From: Kitasatospora sp. DSM 101779
GTDB taxonomy: Bacteria; Actinomycetota; Actinomycetes; Streptomycetales; Streptomycetaceae
DNA length: 64,000 bases
Assembly (NCBI RefSeq): GCF_025655475.1
Contig: NZ_JAHTIK010000001.1
Coordinates: 7,814,921 to 7,878,920, forward strand
Reading direction: 5' to 3'
The translations under genes and the position numbers were made by a program. Positions 1 through 8,947 of this stretch are shown here, one piece after another (positions within the stretch are counted from its first letter, which is position 1; every line of letters starts with the position of its first letter). The notes beneath the pieces are model-generated. The model was not told the origin of the DNA. It worked only from the letters and a program-made list of their open reading frames with translations, and made no database searches.

Positions 1-1567
1 CGTCGAGCCGGATGAAGTCGTAGAAGTCGCCGCCGACGTCCAGGCCGCGGGTGGCTGCCAGGTAGCGGGAGGCGACCGTGATGCCGGGGACCTGCGGGAG
101 GGAGTGCGGGAGCAGTGCGTGCTGGAGGTCGTCGGCGAGGTCGTGCTTGGCGTCGTACAGCCGGGCGCGGTCCAGGGCTTGGGCCAGCAGGCCGGCGAGC
201 GAGGTGAGAACGGCGCGCTCGTCGGCGCTGAACGTCCGGCTGCGGTTGTAGGAGAGGATGCAGACCCCGACCGGCCGCCCGGAGACGATCAGCGGGAGCA
301 CGGCCCAGGCGTGCTTGCCGCTCATCTGCGGGGCACCGGGGTACAGGTCGGCCATCCGGTCCGGGTCGGAGAAGAAGGCGGGGGAGCCGGTGGCCAGCAC
401 CTGGCCGGCGGGAGTGAGGCGGGTGTCGAGCGGCAGGCCGTCCAGCCGGTCGATGTTCGCGGAGGGGTAGCCGCAGTGGCCGATGATCTTCAGTCGGCCA
501 GCGTCGACGGCCGACAGGACGAGCCCGTCCGCGCCGAAGGCCGGCAGCACCTGCTCGGCGACCGTCTCCACCACGTCGCGGACCCCGACCGCCTCGGTGA
601 GGGCCGCGGCGAGATGCAGCAGCTGGTACAGGCGGCCGCCCGGGTGCTCGTCCTCCGGCGGGGGTCCGTGTGCGGGGACGGTCCGGCCGTCGGCGTCAGG
701 TCCGGTGTGCGCCGTGGTGACGCGGATGCTGATGCCGCTGCGGTCGGGGTAGAGCCGGAAGTCCAGCCAGGTGTCCGGCGGCCGCAAGGCGGTGAAGGCG
801 GCGGGTTCCCTGCTGATGACCGCGGTGCGGTAGCGGTCCTCGACGGCCGGGTCGTCGAGCCACGGCAGAGCCAGCCAGGGCAGGGCGCCGAGCAGTTGCT
901 CCGGGGTGCGGCCGAGCAGCCTGCCGGCGCCGGCGCTGGCGTAGGCGATCCGGCCCTCCAGGTCCAGGGCGAGGCTGGCCCCGGGCAGCCGCTCGGCGAA
1001 GTCCGCCGCGGCCGGCGGCGGCTGTGCCGGCTCCGGCCCGGCCGGCGGGTCCGGAGCGGTCCGCGGCCGGTCCGGCAGGGTCGGCGGGTGCTCGGCGTCG
1101 TCGAGGAGGCGGGCGAGCCGGCGGGCCCGGCCGGTGATGTGGCCGCGTTCGCGCGGGGTGGCCCGCTGAGGATGGTCGGCGGGGAAGAGCAGCAGGAGGG
1201 CGCCCCACACCCTGCGGGCGCCGGTGAGCGGCGCCGCGGCGAGGGCGAGCGGGTGCGGCAGGGCGGCGGCGAGCCGCGGGTACGCCCGGGCCAGGTCCTG
1301 CTGGGAGCCGACCCAGACGAACTCCTCGTCCCGCACGGCGTCGCTGACCGGCAGCGGTGCGCCGAGCGGGATGCGCCGCCAGGCCGCGGCGAGGCCCGAC
1401 GGCAGGCCGAAGCTCACGGCCATCACCAGGACCGGATCCCGGCCGAGGAGGTGGACGGCCCCTGCGGACGCACCCGTCCGGCGGACGGTCGCGGTCAGCT
1501 CGGCGTCCAGCTCCGCGTCCGGACCGGCCGGCTCGTGCCGGGGTTCCTGCTCGGCAGGGGTGTCCAT
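1..1567 (-). CDS. SpoIIE-family PP2C phosphatase with GAF/PAS sensor domains, partial
   Basis: The gene runs off the left edge, so only 522 codons of its N-terminal part are visible. The last residues seen, GGDFYDFIRLD, are the start of a SpoIIE/PP2C phosphatase domain with its first metal-binding Asp. Before it come a GAF-like domain near the N terminus, a PAS-like domain in the middle (ALDLEGRIAYASAGAGRLLG) and a second GAF domain (about residues 330-480). Such proteins dephosphorylate STAS anti-anti-sigma factors in response to a sensed signal. Two STAS genes and an RsbW-type kinase gene follow within 2.5 kb, which fits one partner-switching module. Start chosen at the ATG at 1567, which opens MDTPAEQEP. 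Domain order is read by eye; the class is secure because of the phosphatase signature. Confidence 0.88.
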   Translation of the reverse strand, partial: MDTPAEQEPRHEPAGPDAELDAELTATVRRTGASAGAVHLLGRDPVLVMAVSFGLPSGLAAAWRRIPLGAPLPVSDAVRDEEFVWVGSQQDLARAYPRLAAALPHPLALAAAPLTGARRVWGALLLLFPADHPQRATPRERGHITGRARRLARLLDDAEHPPTLPDRPRTAPDPPAGPEPAQPPPAAADFAERLPGASLALDLEGRIAYASAGAGRLLGRTPEQLLGALPWLALPWLDDPAVEDRYRTAVISREPAAFTALRPPDTWLDFRLYPDRSGISIRVTTAHTGPDADGRTVPAHGPPPEDEHPGGRLYQLLHLAAALTEAVGVRDVVETVAEQVLPAFGADGLVLSAVDAGRLKIIGHCGYPSANIDRLDGLPLDTRLTPAGQVLATGSPAFFSDPDRMADLYPGAPQMSGKHAWAVLPLIVSGRPVGVCILSYNRSRTFSADERAVLTSLAGLLAQALDRARLYDAKHDLADDLQHALLPHSLPQVPGITVASRYLAATRGLDVGGDFYDFIRLD

Positions 1568-1705
1568 CAGGGGGCCTCCGGACGTGCCGCCGATCCGGTC
1601 ACCGGGCCGGCGCTGTGGGAGGGCTCGCGGGAGGTGGCGCGGCCCCCGGAGCGGCGGCGGCGCCGTCGGGCACCGGCCGTCCTCCGGGGGCCGCAGCGCG
1701 GGGTG

Positions 1706-2029
1706 TCAGCGGCCGAGCGCGTTCTCGAGCTGCTTCTTGTTCATCTTCGAACGACCGTGGATGTTGCGCTGTTTGGCCTCGTTGTAGAGCTGGTCGTAGG
1801 TGGGACCCTGGGCGCCGGAGTGCGAGCGCTGCCCGCCGCGCCGCGAGGACGACATGTCCTGGAGCGAACTGCGGCTGGCGGTCTTCGACTCGCCGTGCCG
1901 GGCGCGTTCCTTGTTCACCGTCCGGGCGGCGATCTCCTCGGCCCGCTTCTCGCTCTCGCCGCGGTCCAGCGCGCTGTCCTTGATGTGCTCGTACTGGCGT
2001 TCCCGCTTCTTGCTCGAACCGGCCGGCAT
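1706..2029 (-). CDS. small basic 'plasmid stabilization' type protein
   Basis: A 107-residue, highly charged protein. It matches from memory a family common in Streptomyces genomes and usually labelled plasmid stabilization protein: an N-terminal YEHIKDS...EEIAARTVNKERARHGES block, a Ser/Gly/Gln-rich linker, and a C-terminal block (YNEAKQRNIHGRSKMNKKQL) resembling a Rho-N/SAP-like nucleic-acid-binding helix-turn. No signal peptide or membrane segment. The family label is historical and the function unknown; the C-terminal motif suggests nucleic-acid binding (inference). It stands alone, between the SpoIIE phosphatase gene on the same strand and a STAS gene on the other. Confidence 0.8.
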   Translation of the reverse strand: MPAGSSKKRERQYEHIKDSALDRGESEKRAEEIAARTVNKERARHGESKTASRSSLQDMSSSRRGGQRSHSGAQGPTYDQLYNEAKQRNIHGRSKMNKKQLENALGR

Positions 2030-2322
2030 GGCTCCTCCTCGGGCTCACTGGTGCCGTGTGCCTGGCCGCGCGCCTACCCCGCGCACCCCCGCTCACGCAT
2101 GGCGGTCGGCGCTCGACCGTGACACGCAGGGTTCCGTCGGATTGGCCGGGCCGGCGGGCGGTGGGGCGGGCGATCGGGGGTAGGGGTGGTGTACCGGGGG
2201 TCGTCATCGTGACGTTCGCCGGATGCCCGTCGGCTGTCGCCGCACTGTCTCCCGATCCCGCGAGGACATGTTGCCCCGGCCCACCGTGAGGTGGAGCCTT
2301 CGGTGGGCTCGGAGGGCACGTC

Positions 2323-2754
2323 ATGGCTTCCTTCGACCGCATTGCGCCGCCCGTCGCGCCGGCGCCGGACCTGAAAGCCTGCACCGCTTCGGCGGGGGAG
2401 GCGGTGACCTGCTCGTTCGCCGGGAACCTGCACCTGGACAGCGAGGACCAGGTGGGGCTGACGCTCCGCGAGGCCATCGGCCGGCGCCCGGCCGTCCTCG
2501 CCGTCGACCTGTCCGCCGTGCAGGTGTTCACCTCGAGCGGCTTGAACGCGCTGCTCGTCGCCCGCCGTGCCGCACACGCCGAGGGAGTGCCGATGGTCCT
2601 GGTGGCCCCGAGCCGGAGCGTGTGGCGCGTCCTGCAGATCACCGAGGCCCACCTGGTCCTTCCGGTCTTCCCGACCGTCGAGCAGGCGCTGGCCCACCAG
2701 GGCGCGTCCAACCGGGGCGCATCCCCGTCGCCGAGCGATGCGTACGGGGTGTAG
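2323..2754 (+). CDS. STAS-domain anti-sigma factor antagonist
   Basis: A 143-residue protein with a STAS fold: LAVDLSAVQVFTSSGLNALL carries the conserved Asp-leu-Ser and the Ser-Ser that is the usual phosphorylation site of SpoIIAA/RsbV-like antagonists. Such proteins bind and neutralise an RsbW-type anti-sigma kinase when unphosphorylated, and an RsbW-like gene lies 110 bp downstream on the same strand. The last ~15 residues are encoded by the first copy of a perfect 44-bp tandem repeat, which also supplies the TAG stop, so the C-terminal tail looks acquired. The ATG at 2323 follows a purine-rich stretch. Confidence 0.85.
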   Translation: MASFDRIAPPVAPAPDLKACTASAGEAVTCSFAGNLHLDSEDQVGLTLREAIGRRPAVLAVDLSAVQVFTSSGLNALLVARRAAHAEGVPMVLVAPSRSVWRVLQITEAHLVLPVFPTVEQALAHQGASNRGASPSPSDAYGV

Positions 2755-2798
2755 ACCGGGGCGCATCCCCGTCGCCGAGCGATGCGTACGGGGTGTAG
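2711..2798. repeat. perfect 44-bp tandem duplication
   Basis: Two identical adjacent 44-bp units, 2711-2754 and 2755-2798, each starting ACCGGGGCGC and ending GGGGTGTAG. Each unit can form two mutually exclusive hairpins: CGCATC with GATGCG, or CCCCGT with ACGGGG. The first copy codes for the end of the STAS protein including its stop codon; the second lies between that gene and the kinase gene. Confidence 0.95.
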
Positions 2799-2863
2799 GA
2801 CGCCGCGGAGCGGGGACACGCGAGCACCAGCGAACGCCCTTGTCGGTCCGCTCGGGAACACTC

Positions 2864-3280
2864 ATGCCACCGCTCGCCACCTCTGCGAACCACCATCGCC
2901 GCCTGGCCTTCGATCCGGGCGAGCGGAGAGGCTGCGTCCGCCGCGGCATCGACTTCACCCGCCTCACCCTGGCGCAATGGCGGCCCGGCACCGACCCGGC
3001 GGTCGCGGACGACGTGATCCTGGTGGCGGCCGAACTGCTCGCCAACGCCGTCGACCACGCCGGTGGCCCACTGGCCATGGAGCTGCGTCTCGACCGGCGG
3101 GCCGACCGCCTGCGGATCGACGTCGACGACGCAGCCATCGCCGAACCGGGGATCCGGCCCGTCCGGCCGCTGGAGCCGCACCACCGAGGGCTGCGCATCG
3201 TCGACCACATCGCCGCGGCCTGGGGCAGCCGTCCGAATGCCGCGGGCAAGACCGTCTGGGCCGAACTCCACCTGCCCTGA
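2864..3280 (+). CDS. RsbW-like HATPase anti-sigma kinase / ATP-binding regulator
   Basis: A 138-residue single-domain GHKL ATPase. The N box is ELLANAVDHA (about residue 55), followed by a short RIDVDDAA block at the G1 position and HRGLRIVDHIAAAWG at the G2 lid, ending in VWAELHLP. This layout is that of the many Streptomyces RsbW/SpoIIAB-like regulators that phosphorylate STAS antagonists. The G1 motif lacks a clear DxGxG, which is common in this expanded family. The start at 2864 gives a normal family length. It probably works with the STAS proteins on either side. Confidence 0.82.
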   Translation: MPPLATSANHHRRLAFDPGERRGCVRRGIDFTRLTLAQWRPGTDPAVADDVILVAAELLANAVDHAGGPLAMELRLDRRADRLRIDVDDAAIAEPGIRPVRPLEPHHRGLRIVDHIAAAWGSRPNAAGKTVWAELHLP

Positions 3281-3532
3281 GGCCACCTCACCACGCACCA
3301 CGGGTGGCGCGGCCTGCTTCGATATGACGAACCCGGATCAGGGTGAGTGGAGGCCGACCCCCGGTGCGGCGATGTTGCGGAAGGCGCCCGGGGACGGCGG
3401 AGCAGGCCACCGTCACGGCGAGCGGGACGGTGAGGCCCGTGTGCTCGGCCTTCTCCGACACCGTCGACCACTCGCCGACACTGTCCATGCAGACCACCTG
3501 CCGACCCGGGCGGCGGGCCCGCCCGGCACCGC

Positions 3533-3991
3533 TCAGGGCCGGCGGACCGGATCTGCCGCGCTCGGAACTCCCGTTCCCGGATCGCCCAGAGGGTGCGGAC
3601 GGCCGTTCGTCCGAGGCATCCCGTGCCCGGCCCGGCCGGATTCGGCTGACGTGACCGCCGGGCAGTTCCGGTCGACGGCGAACACGCGGTCGGCCCCGGT
3701 GAGGCGCAGCAGCTGGCGCATCTGCCGCCGAGGAGCCGCGAGGCGGAAGGCGATGCCGGCGGCAAGGGCGGCCTCGCGGGCGCGCAACAGCTCGTTGAGT
3801 CCGGCGGCCGCGCAGAACTCCAGGCCGCTGCAGTCGACCACGACGGCGGCCGGGACCGGTCGCGCGCCCACCGCCGTGCGCAGGGCCGTTCGAAGGGGGT
3901 CGGTGGTGTCCATGTCGGCGTCACCGGAGACCGCCACCACCCGCACGCCTCCCGGCCCACTGCGATGGGCGATGCCGAGCACAGGTTGCAC
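3533..3991 (-). CDS. STAS-domain anti-sigma factor antagonist
   Basis: A 152-residue STAS protein: VAVSGDADMDTTDPLRTAL opens the fold and VVVDCSGLEFCAAAGLNELL is the phosphorylation-loop region. The usual Ser-Ser is replaced by CAAAG, so the standard phosphoacceptor serine is missing or moved (Ser six residues earlier, after Cys). That could make it a constitutive antagonist (inference). Start taken as GTG at 3991, preceded by AGGAGA at good spacing. The C-terminal ~35 residues after the STAS fold are low-complexity and unassigned. Confidence 0.75.
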   Translation of the reverse strand: MQPVLGIAHRSGPGGVRVVAVSGDADMDTTDPLRTALRTAVGARPVPAAVVVDCSGLEFCAAAGLNELLRAREAALAAGIAFRLAAPRRQMRQLLRLTGADRVFAVDRNCPAVTSAESGRAGHGMPRTNGRPHPLGDPGTGVPSAADPVRRP

Positions 3992-4866
3992 CTCGGTCTC
4001 CTGCCGATCGGTCTGCTTGCCTCGGACGAGTCCTGCCTTCCCGCACCTTCCCGCACTGACAGCCTGGAGGCACCGCCGCCGCGTCCGCATCCCCCGGGAC
4101 GAAGGCCGCCGCTTCCGGCAGGCCGTTCCACGAAGGTCGCGCGGCGGGGCTCGCCGCCCGACCTGCCGGCTGCACGGACGAGCGTCCGAGGCCGGGCGGA
4201 CCGTGTCGGCTGCCTGCCGGGACGGCGCAGTCACGCAGCCGCATGGCCGGCGGCGGACCGGGTGCACGCCGGGCCGCCTCCGACGAGCCGTGGCGGGTCG
4301 GCGCGGCGAGGCGGTCCGGGACCGGCATCCCCAGCACCGGTCGGGTCTCCGCCATGGTGTGCCCGAACAGGGCGATGACGTCGGCGTGGTCGACGTCGGC
4401 GAACGAGCCGGACTGGCCGTCGCCGGTGTGCGTCGACCCGCGCCCGACTGCGGTGGCCCGCCGCACTGCCGTGTACCTGGCGCCGCGCTCCGGCACCGAC
4501 GTACGGCCTCGCCCTGCCCGGGCCCGGTGGCGACAGCCCAGGCGCAGACCGCCGACACCCTCGGGCGGCGTCCGAAGAGCGGCCTGCTGCCGGACGACCT
4601 GCGGCTTCTCCACCTCGCCGCCACCGAGAACTCCCACCACTGGGAGATGCCCGCCCAGGTGGCACGCCACCCGCGACGGCCGCCTGCACCCGGCCTCGCC
4701 ACCGACCGCCGTCCGCAGACCCCGCGTCAGACGCGGTGGGCCGACAGCGTGATCAGAACGCTGTACCCGCAGCCGCTCAGCAGCAGGTGATCGGCCTGCC
4801 GCCGTTTCGTCCGGTCCTCGGGGGTAGGCGCGTACCCGTGCGGCGACAGTGACCCGGGAGGACGAG
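3992..4866. other. gene-relic region without an intact CDS
   Basis: About 870 bp between the STAS gene and the catalase gene. Short stretches show third-position G/C bias but in different frames and strands. Besides the molybdoenzyme relic at 4301-4503, a plus-strand stretch at about 4570-4790 (SGLLPDDLRLLHLAATENSH) looks like the degraded end of a gene I do not recognise. No intact gene is supportable here. Confidence 0.5.
4301..4503. pseudogene. split and inverted molybdopterin oxidoreductase relic
   Basis: Minus-strand 4409-4301 encodes FADVDHADVIALFGHTMAET and then PVLGMPVPDRLA. Plus-strand 4426-4503 encodes VCVDPRPTAVARRTAVYLAP followed by RSGTDV. In intact nitrate-reductase-like molybdopterin oxidoreductases of actinobacteria, as I remember them, these blocks are consecutive on one strand (ADVVALFGHNVAETQ...DRLAGP...VCVDPRPTPVARRAD...LAPRSGTNV). 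Here they point in opposite directions and meet near 4410-4426, so an internal inversion has occurred. Nothing upstream or downstream of the family remains. Confidence 0.6.
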
Positions 4867-7143
4867 ATGAACGAGCCAGGACAGGCGAAGAAGGCCGTGG
4901 ACGAGCCTGCGGACACGACGGGGGACGTACGGCCCGACCGGCCTGGCGCACCCGGGTCCGAGCCGCCGCAGGCGGCGGAGCCCACCGAGCCGCGGCCCCC
5001 GCTGCCGCCGAAGCCCGACCAGACCACCCCGCGCCCCGTCTCGGCGACCGGCCGCTCGGCCGGCTCGGAGCCCGGGGTACGCGCCCAGAACGGGGAGTTC
5101 CTCACCACGGCGCAGGGCGCCCGGCCGGCCGACTCCGACCACTCCCTCAAGGCCGGCCCGCGCGGACCCGTCCTGCTGCAGGACCACCACCTGCGGGAGA
5201 AGATCACCCACTTCGACCACGAGCGCATCCCCGAACGCGTGGTGCACGCCCGCGGTGCCGGCGCCCACGGCGTGTTCCGCAGCTACGGCACCGCGGCGCC
5301 CCTCACCAGCGCGGCCTTCCTCGCGGAGGACGTCGAGACGCCGGTGTTCGTCCGGTTCTCCACCGTGCTCGGCTCCCGCGGCTCCGCGGACACCGTGCGC
5401 GACACCCGCGGCTTCGCCACCAAGTTCTACACGAGCGAGGGCGTCTTCGACCTGGTCGGCAACAACATCCCGGTCTTCTTCGTCCAGGACGCCATCAAGT
5501 TCCCGGACGTCGTGCACGCCGCCAAGCCGCACCCGGACCGGGAGATCCCGCAGGCGCAGTCCGCCCACGACACCTTCTGGGACTTCGTCTCCCTGCACAC
5601 CGAGGCGACCCACCACACCCTGTGGAACATGTCCGACCGCGGCATCCCCCGCTCCTACCGGACGATGGAGGGCTTCGGCGTGCACACCTTCCGCCTGGTC
5701 GACGCCGAGGGCGGCACCTGCCTGGTGAAGTGGCACTGGAAGCCGAAGCTCGGCGTGCACTCCCTGGCCTGGGAGGAGGCGCAGCTGATCGCCGGGGCGG
5801 ACCCGGACTTCCACCGCCGCGACCTGTACGACGCCATCGAGGCGGGCGCCTTCCCGCAGTGGGAGCTGGGCGTCCAGGCGCTCCCCGACACCCCTGAGCA
5901 GACCTTCGAGGGCATCGACCTGCTCGACCCCACCAAGCTCGTCCCCGAGGAGCTGGCCCCGGTGCAGCCGGTCGGCCTGCTGACCCTCAACGGCAACCCG
6001 ACGAACTTCTTCGCCGAGGTCGAACAGGTCGCCTTCCACCCCGGTCACCTCGTCCGCGGCATCGACGTCACCGACGACCCGCTGCTCGCGGGCCGGCTGT
6101 TCTCCTACCTCGACACCCAGATCACCCGCCTCGGCGGCCCCAACTTCGCCCAGATCTCGGTGAACCGCACCCACGCGCCGGTCAACGACATGCTGCGCGA
6201 CGGCTTCCACCAGGACGCGGTGCACGACGGGGTGGCGCCGTACAAGCCGAACTCCCTGGGCGGCGGCTGCCCGTTCTTCGCCGGCACCGAGGAGCACGCC
6301 TTCATCGAGCACCCCGTTCCGTTGCCCGCCGCGGCGAAGGTCCGTGCGGCACCCGCCTCCTTCGACGACCACTTCGGCCAACCCCGGCTGTTCTGGGCGA
6401 GCATGAGTCCGCCCGAGCGCGAACACATCGTCGCCGCGTACACCTTCGAACTCGCCAAGTGCTACGAACAGGCCGTCAAGGAACGCAACCTCAAGGTGCT
6501 GGCCGAGATCGACCCACAACTCTGTGCGGAGGTGGCCCACGGACTCGGGTTGCCCGCGCCGGAGGCGAGCGCGCACCCGGAGGCGACCCCCAGCCCCGCC
6601 CTCTCCCAGGTCGGCCGGAGCTGGCCGACCGACGGCCGGGTGGTCGGCATCGTCGCCGGTCCGGCGGGCGAACTCGAAGCACTCGCCGCCGCTCGCCGAG
6701 CGGTCCTGGCGGCGGACATGGTGCCGCTGGTCGTCGCACCCACCGGGGGACGGCTGACGGCCGACGGTGCCGACCCGGTGGACGTCCAGCGGACCTTCGC
6801 CACCGCACGGTCCGTCGAATTCGACGCCGTGCTGCTCGCCGGTGCCCCCGCTCCCGGCGGTGACGCGGACGGCGGCCGCGACGCCAAGGCCGGTGGCCCC
6901 TCCGGCCCGACCGCAGACGTCGACCCCCGCATCACCCTGATGGTGGGCGAGGCCTGGCGGCATGCCAAGGCCATCGGCGGCTGGAACGGCGCCGAACGCG
7001 CCCTGCGGGCCGCCGGCATCCCCGCGGACGCGCCGGGCGTCGTGCTCGGCGACGACGGCGAGTCCGTCCTCGGCCGGATCACCGACCTCCTCGCCGCCCA
7101 CCGCGTCTGGGACCGCTTCCCGCCACCGGGAACCACCGAGTGA
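4867..7143 (+). CDS. katE: large-subunit heme catalase (HPII/KatE type)
   Basis: A 758-residue clade-2 catalase, close to the ~750 residues of E. coli HPII, that dismutates hydrogen peroxide. Visible features: a disordered Pro-rich N-terminal extension (1-75); the distal His in ARGAGAHGVFRSYG; the VRFSTVLGSRGSADTVRDTR signature; the distal Asn in DLVGNNIPVFF; the proximal heme Tyr in RLFSYLDTQITRLGG; and a C-terminal flavodoxin/GATase-like domain (about 590-758). Start ATG at 4867, behind GGGAGGACGAG. The stop overlaps the start of the next gene (GTGA), so the two are translationally coupled. Confidence 0.95.
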   Translation: MNEPGQAKKAVDEPADTTGDVRPDRPGAPGSEPPQAAEPTEPRPPLPPKPDQTTPRPVSATGRSAGSEPGVRAQNGEFLTTAQGARPADSDHSLKAGPRGPVLLQDHHLREKITHFDHERIPERVVHARGAGAHGVFRSYGTAAPLTSAAFLAEDVETPVFVRFSTVLGSRGSADTVRDTRGFATKFYTSEGVFDLVGNNIPVFFVQDAIKFPDVVHAAKPHPDREIPQAQSAHDTFWDFVSLHTEATHHTLWNMSDRGIPRSYRTMEGFGVHTFRLVDAEGGTCLVKWHWKPKLGVHSLAWEEAQLIAGADPDFHRRDLYDAIEAGAFPQWELGVQALPDTPEQTFEGIDLLDPTKLVPEELAPVQPVGLLTLNGNPTNFFAEVEQVAFHPGHLVRGIDVTDDPLLAGRLFSYLDTQITRLGGPNFAQISVNRTHAPVNDMLRDGFHQDAVHDGVAPYKPNSLGGGCPFFAGTEEHAFIEHPVPLPAAAKVRAAPASFDDHFGQPRLFWASMSPPEREHIVAAYTFELAKCYEQAVKERNLKVLAEIDPQLCAEVAHGLGLPAPEASAHPEATPSPALSQVGRSWPTDGRVVGIVAGPAGELEALAAARRAVLAADMVPLVVAPTGGRLTADGADPVDVQRTFATARSVEFDAVLLAGAPAPGGDADGGRDAKAGGPSGPTADVDPRITLMVGEAWRHAKAIGGWNGAERALRAAGIPADAPGVVLGDDGESVLGRITDLLAAHRVWDRFPPPGTTE

Positions 7144-8558
7144 CCCCCGCCCAGCAGGATTCCCCCGCGGACGGACCCGCTCCCTCCGCGCGCCGCCACG
7201 ATCTCGTGGTCGTCGGCGCGGGCACGGGCAACGCGCTCGTCGACGACCGCTTCGCGCACCTGGACGTCGCGGTGGTCGCGGAAGGCCCCTTCGGCGGGAC
7301 GTGCCTGAACACGGGCTGCATCCCCAGCAAGATGCTTGCCGTGACCGCCGACGTCGCCGATGCCGTCCGCGACGCCGGCCGGCACGACGCGGACGCCACC
7401 CTCCACCGGTTGCGGTGGCCCGACGTCCAACGCCGGGTGTTCGGCCGGCTCGACGCCGTCTCCGGGAAGGAGGAGGACCGGCGCCGTTCCTCGCCCTTCG
7501 TGACGGTCCACCGCGGCACGGCCCGGTTCACGGGCGCCCGGCGGCTGTGCGTCGAAACCGCCGAGGGACCGTTGGACGTGACCGGCCGGCGTGTCGTGCT
7601 CGCGGCGGGCGGCCGGCCGACCGTCCCCCCGGCCGTCGCCGACTCCGGCCTGCCCTACGAGACCTCCGACACCGTCATGCGCACCCCGGTGCCCCCGGCG
7701 CACCTCGCCGTACTCGGCGGCGGCTACATCGCCGCCGAACTCGCCCACGTCTTCCACGCGGCCGGTAGCCGCATCACGATCATCGAACAGCGCGAGCAGC
7801 TCCTCACCGACCAGGACGAAGACGTCTCCGCCGCCTTCACCCGGGCCGTGGAGTCCCGCTACGACCTGCGCCTCGGACGCGAGCTGACGCGGGTCGAGGG
7901 CGCCCCGGGCGCCCTGCGGCTGGTCCTGGACGACGGCGCGGTCGTGGCGGCTGACACGCTGCTGGTCGCGGTCGGCCGCCGGCCCAACACCGACCGCCTC
8001 GCCGTGGAGAAGGGCGGCATCGCCTGCACCGACGAGGGCCTCGTCAGGGTCGACGGACAGATGCGCACCAGCGCCGAGGGCGTCTGGGCGCTCGGCGACA
8101 TCGTGACGGGAGTACCGCTCAAACACGTCGCCAACCGGGAGGCGGACGTGGTCGCGCACAACCTGCTCCACCCCGGGACGCCCCGCACGATGTCCTACGA
8201 CGCGGTGCCCTCCGGCGTCTTCACCCGGCCGCAGATCGCCAAGGTCGGGCTCACCGAGCAGGACGCCCGGGCGCAGGGCATCGACCACCAGGTGGCCGTC
8301 CACCGGTACGAGGACGTGGCCTACGGCTGGGCGCTGGAGAACACCGAGGGATTCTGCAAGATCCTCGCCGAGCGGTCCACCGGACGACTTCTCGGCGCCC
8401 ACCTGATCGGACCTCAGGCGGCCGCACTCCTCCAACCCCTGGTCCTCGCCATGGCCATCGGCATGACCGCCCACGAGGCCGCCCGGCGGCAGCTGTGGAT
8501 CCACCCCGCACTGACCGAGGTCGTCGAGAACACCCTGCTCGGCCTCCGGACGGAGTAG
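7140..8558 (+). CDS. mtr: mycothione reductase (flavin disulfide reductase)
   Basis: A 472-residue class-I pyridine nucleotide disulfide oxidoreductase. HDLVVVGAGTGN is the FAD-binding start, FGGTCLNTGCIPSKML holds the redox-active cysteine pair, LGGGYIAAELAH is the NADPH-binding fold, WALGDI the second FAD motif, and HPALTEVVENTLLG the C-terminal dimer interface with the catalytic His. The short, atypical GAGTGNALVDDRFAHLDVAVV segment is characteristic of Mtr, which keeps mycothiol reduced in actinobacteria. The GTG start overlaps the katE stop by 4 bp, implying co-translation of peroxide removal and thiol recycling. Confidence 0.88.
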   Translation: MTPAQQDSPADGPAPSARRHDLVVVGAGTGNALVDDRFAHLDVAVVAEGPFGGTCLNTGCIPSKMLAVTADVADAVRDAGRHDADATLHRLRWPDVQRRVFGRLDAVSGKEEDRRRSSPFVTVHRGTARFTGARRLCVETAEGPLDVTGRRVVLAAGGRPTVPPAVADSGLPYETSDTVMRTPVPPAHLAVLGGGYIAAELAHVFHAAGSRITIIEQREQLLTDQDEDVSAAFTRAVESRYDLRLGRELTRVEGAPGALRLVLDDGAVVAADTLLVAVGRRPNTDRLAVEKGGIACTDEGLVRVDGQMRTSAEGVWALGDIVTGVPLKHVANREADVVAHNLLHPGTPRTMSYDAVPSGVFTRPQIAKVGLTEQDARAQGIDHQVAVHRYEDVAYGWALENTEGFCKILAERSTGRLLGAHLIGPQAAALLQPLVLAMAIGMTAHEAARRQLWIHPALTEVVENTLLGLRTE

Positions 8559-8598
8559 CGCCGACCGCCGCGCCGCACAGCCGCACAGAGGAGCACCC

Positions 8599-8814
8599 AT
8601 GAGAAATCGACGGCAGAACCCGCCCGACACCCGCGGCCCGGAGGAGGAACCGCGCCGTACGACCAAACCCTGGGACGAGGCGGCGGGGGACCGTGCCTAC
8701 GGCGACCGCGCCGCCGGAGCCCGGGACCCGGTCGGCGGCGCACGCCCGGAGACCGGAGGGCCACGGGAACGCTACGACGCCACGGCCGAGGCCGAGGAGA
8801 CCCGGAACGAGTAG
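8599..8814 (+). CDS. small charged hypothetical protein
   Basis: A 71-residue protein, almost all Arg, Glu, Asp, Gly and Pro with no hydrophobic core, probably disordered. It starts 40 bp after mtr behind a good AGAGGAGCACCC ribosome-binding site, so it is probably the third gene of the katE-mtr operon. Function unknown. Confidence 0.6.
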   Translation: MRNRRQNPPDTRGPEEEPRRTTKPWDEAAGDRAYGDRAAGARDPVGGARPETGGPRERYDATAEAEETRNE

Positions 8815-8947
8815 GCCCGTCGTGGGCCCAGTGGGTGGACGTTCCGGGCGGCGTCGAGCGTCTCTGCGTGAACCTCTGCTGTTACGGCCGAGTGCCCGGG
8901 GTCGGCACTCCTCGTCCTCGGGCGTCACCCCACGCAGAGATCCTCCG

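Noticed and set aside
104..2122. Plus-strand open frame of 672 codons over the SpoIIE region
   Set aside because: It is antisense to the phosphatase and plasmid-stabilization genes; composition is Arg/Gly/Val-rich with no domain, while the minus strand shows real domains.
6462..8666. Minus-strand open frame of 734 codons
   Set aside because: Antisense to katE and mtr, whose motifs are unambiguous.
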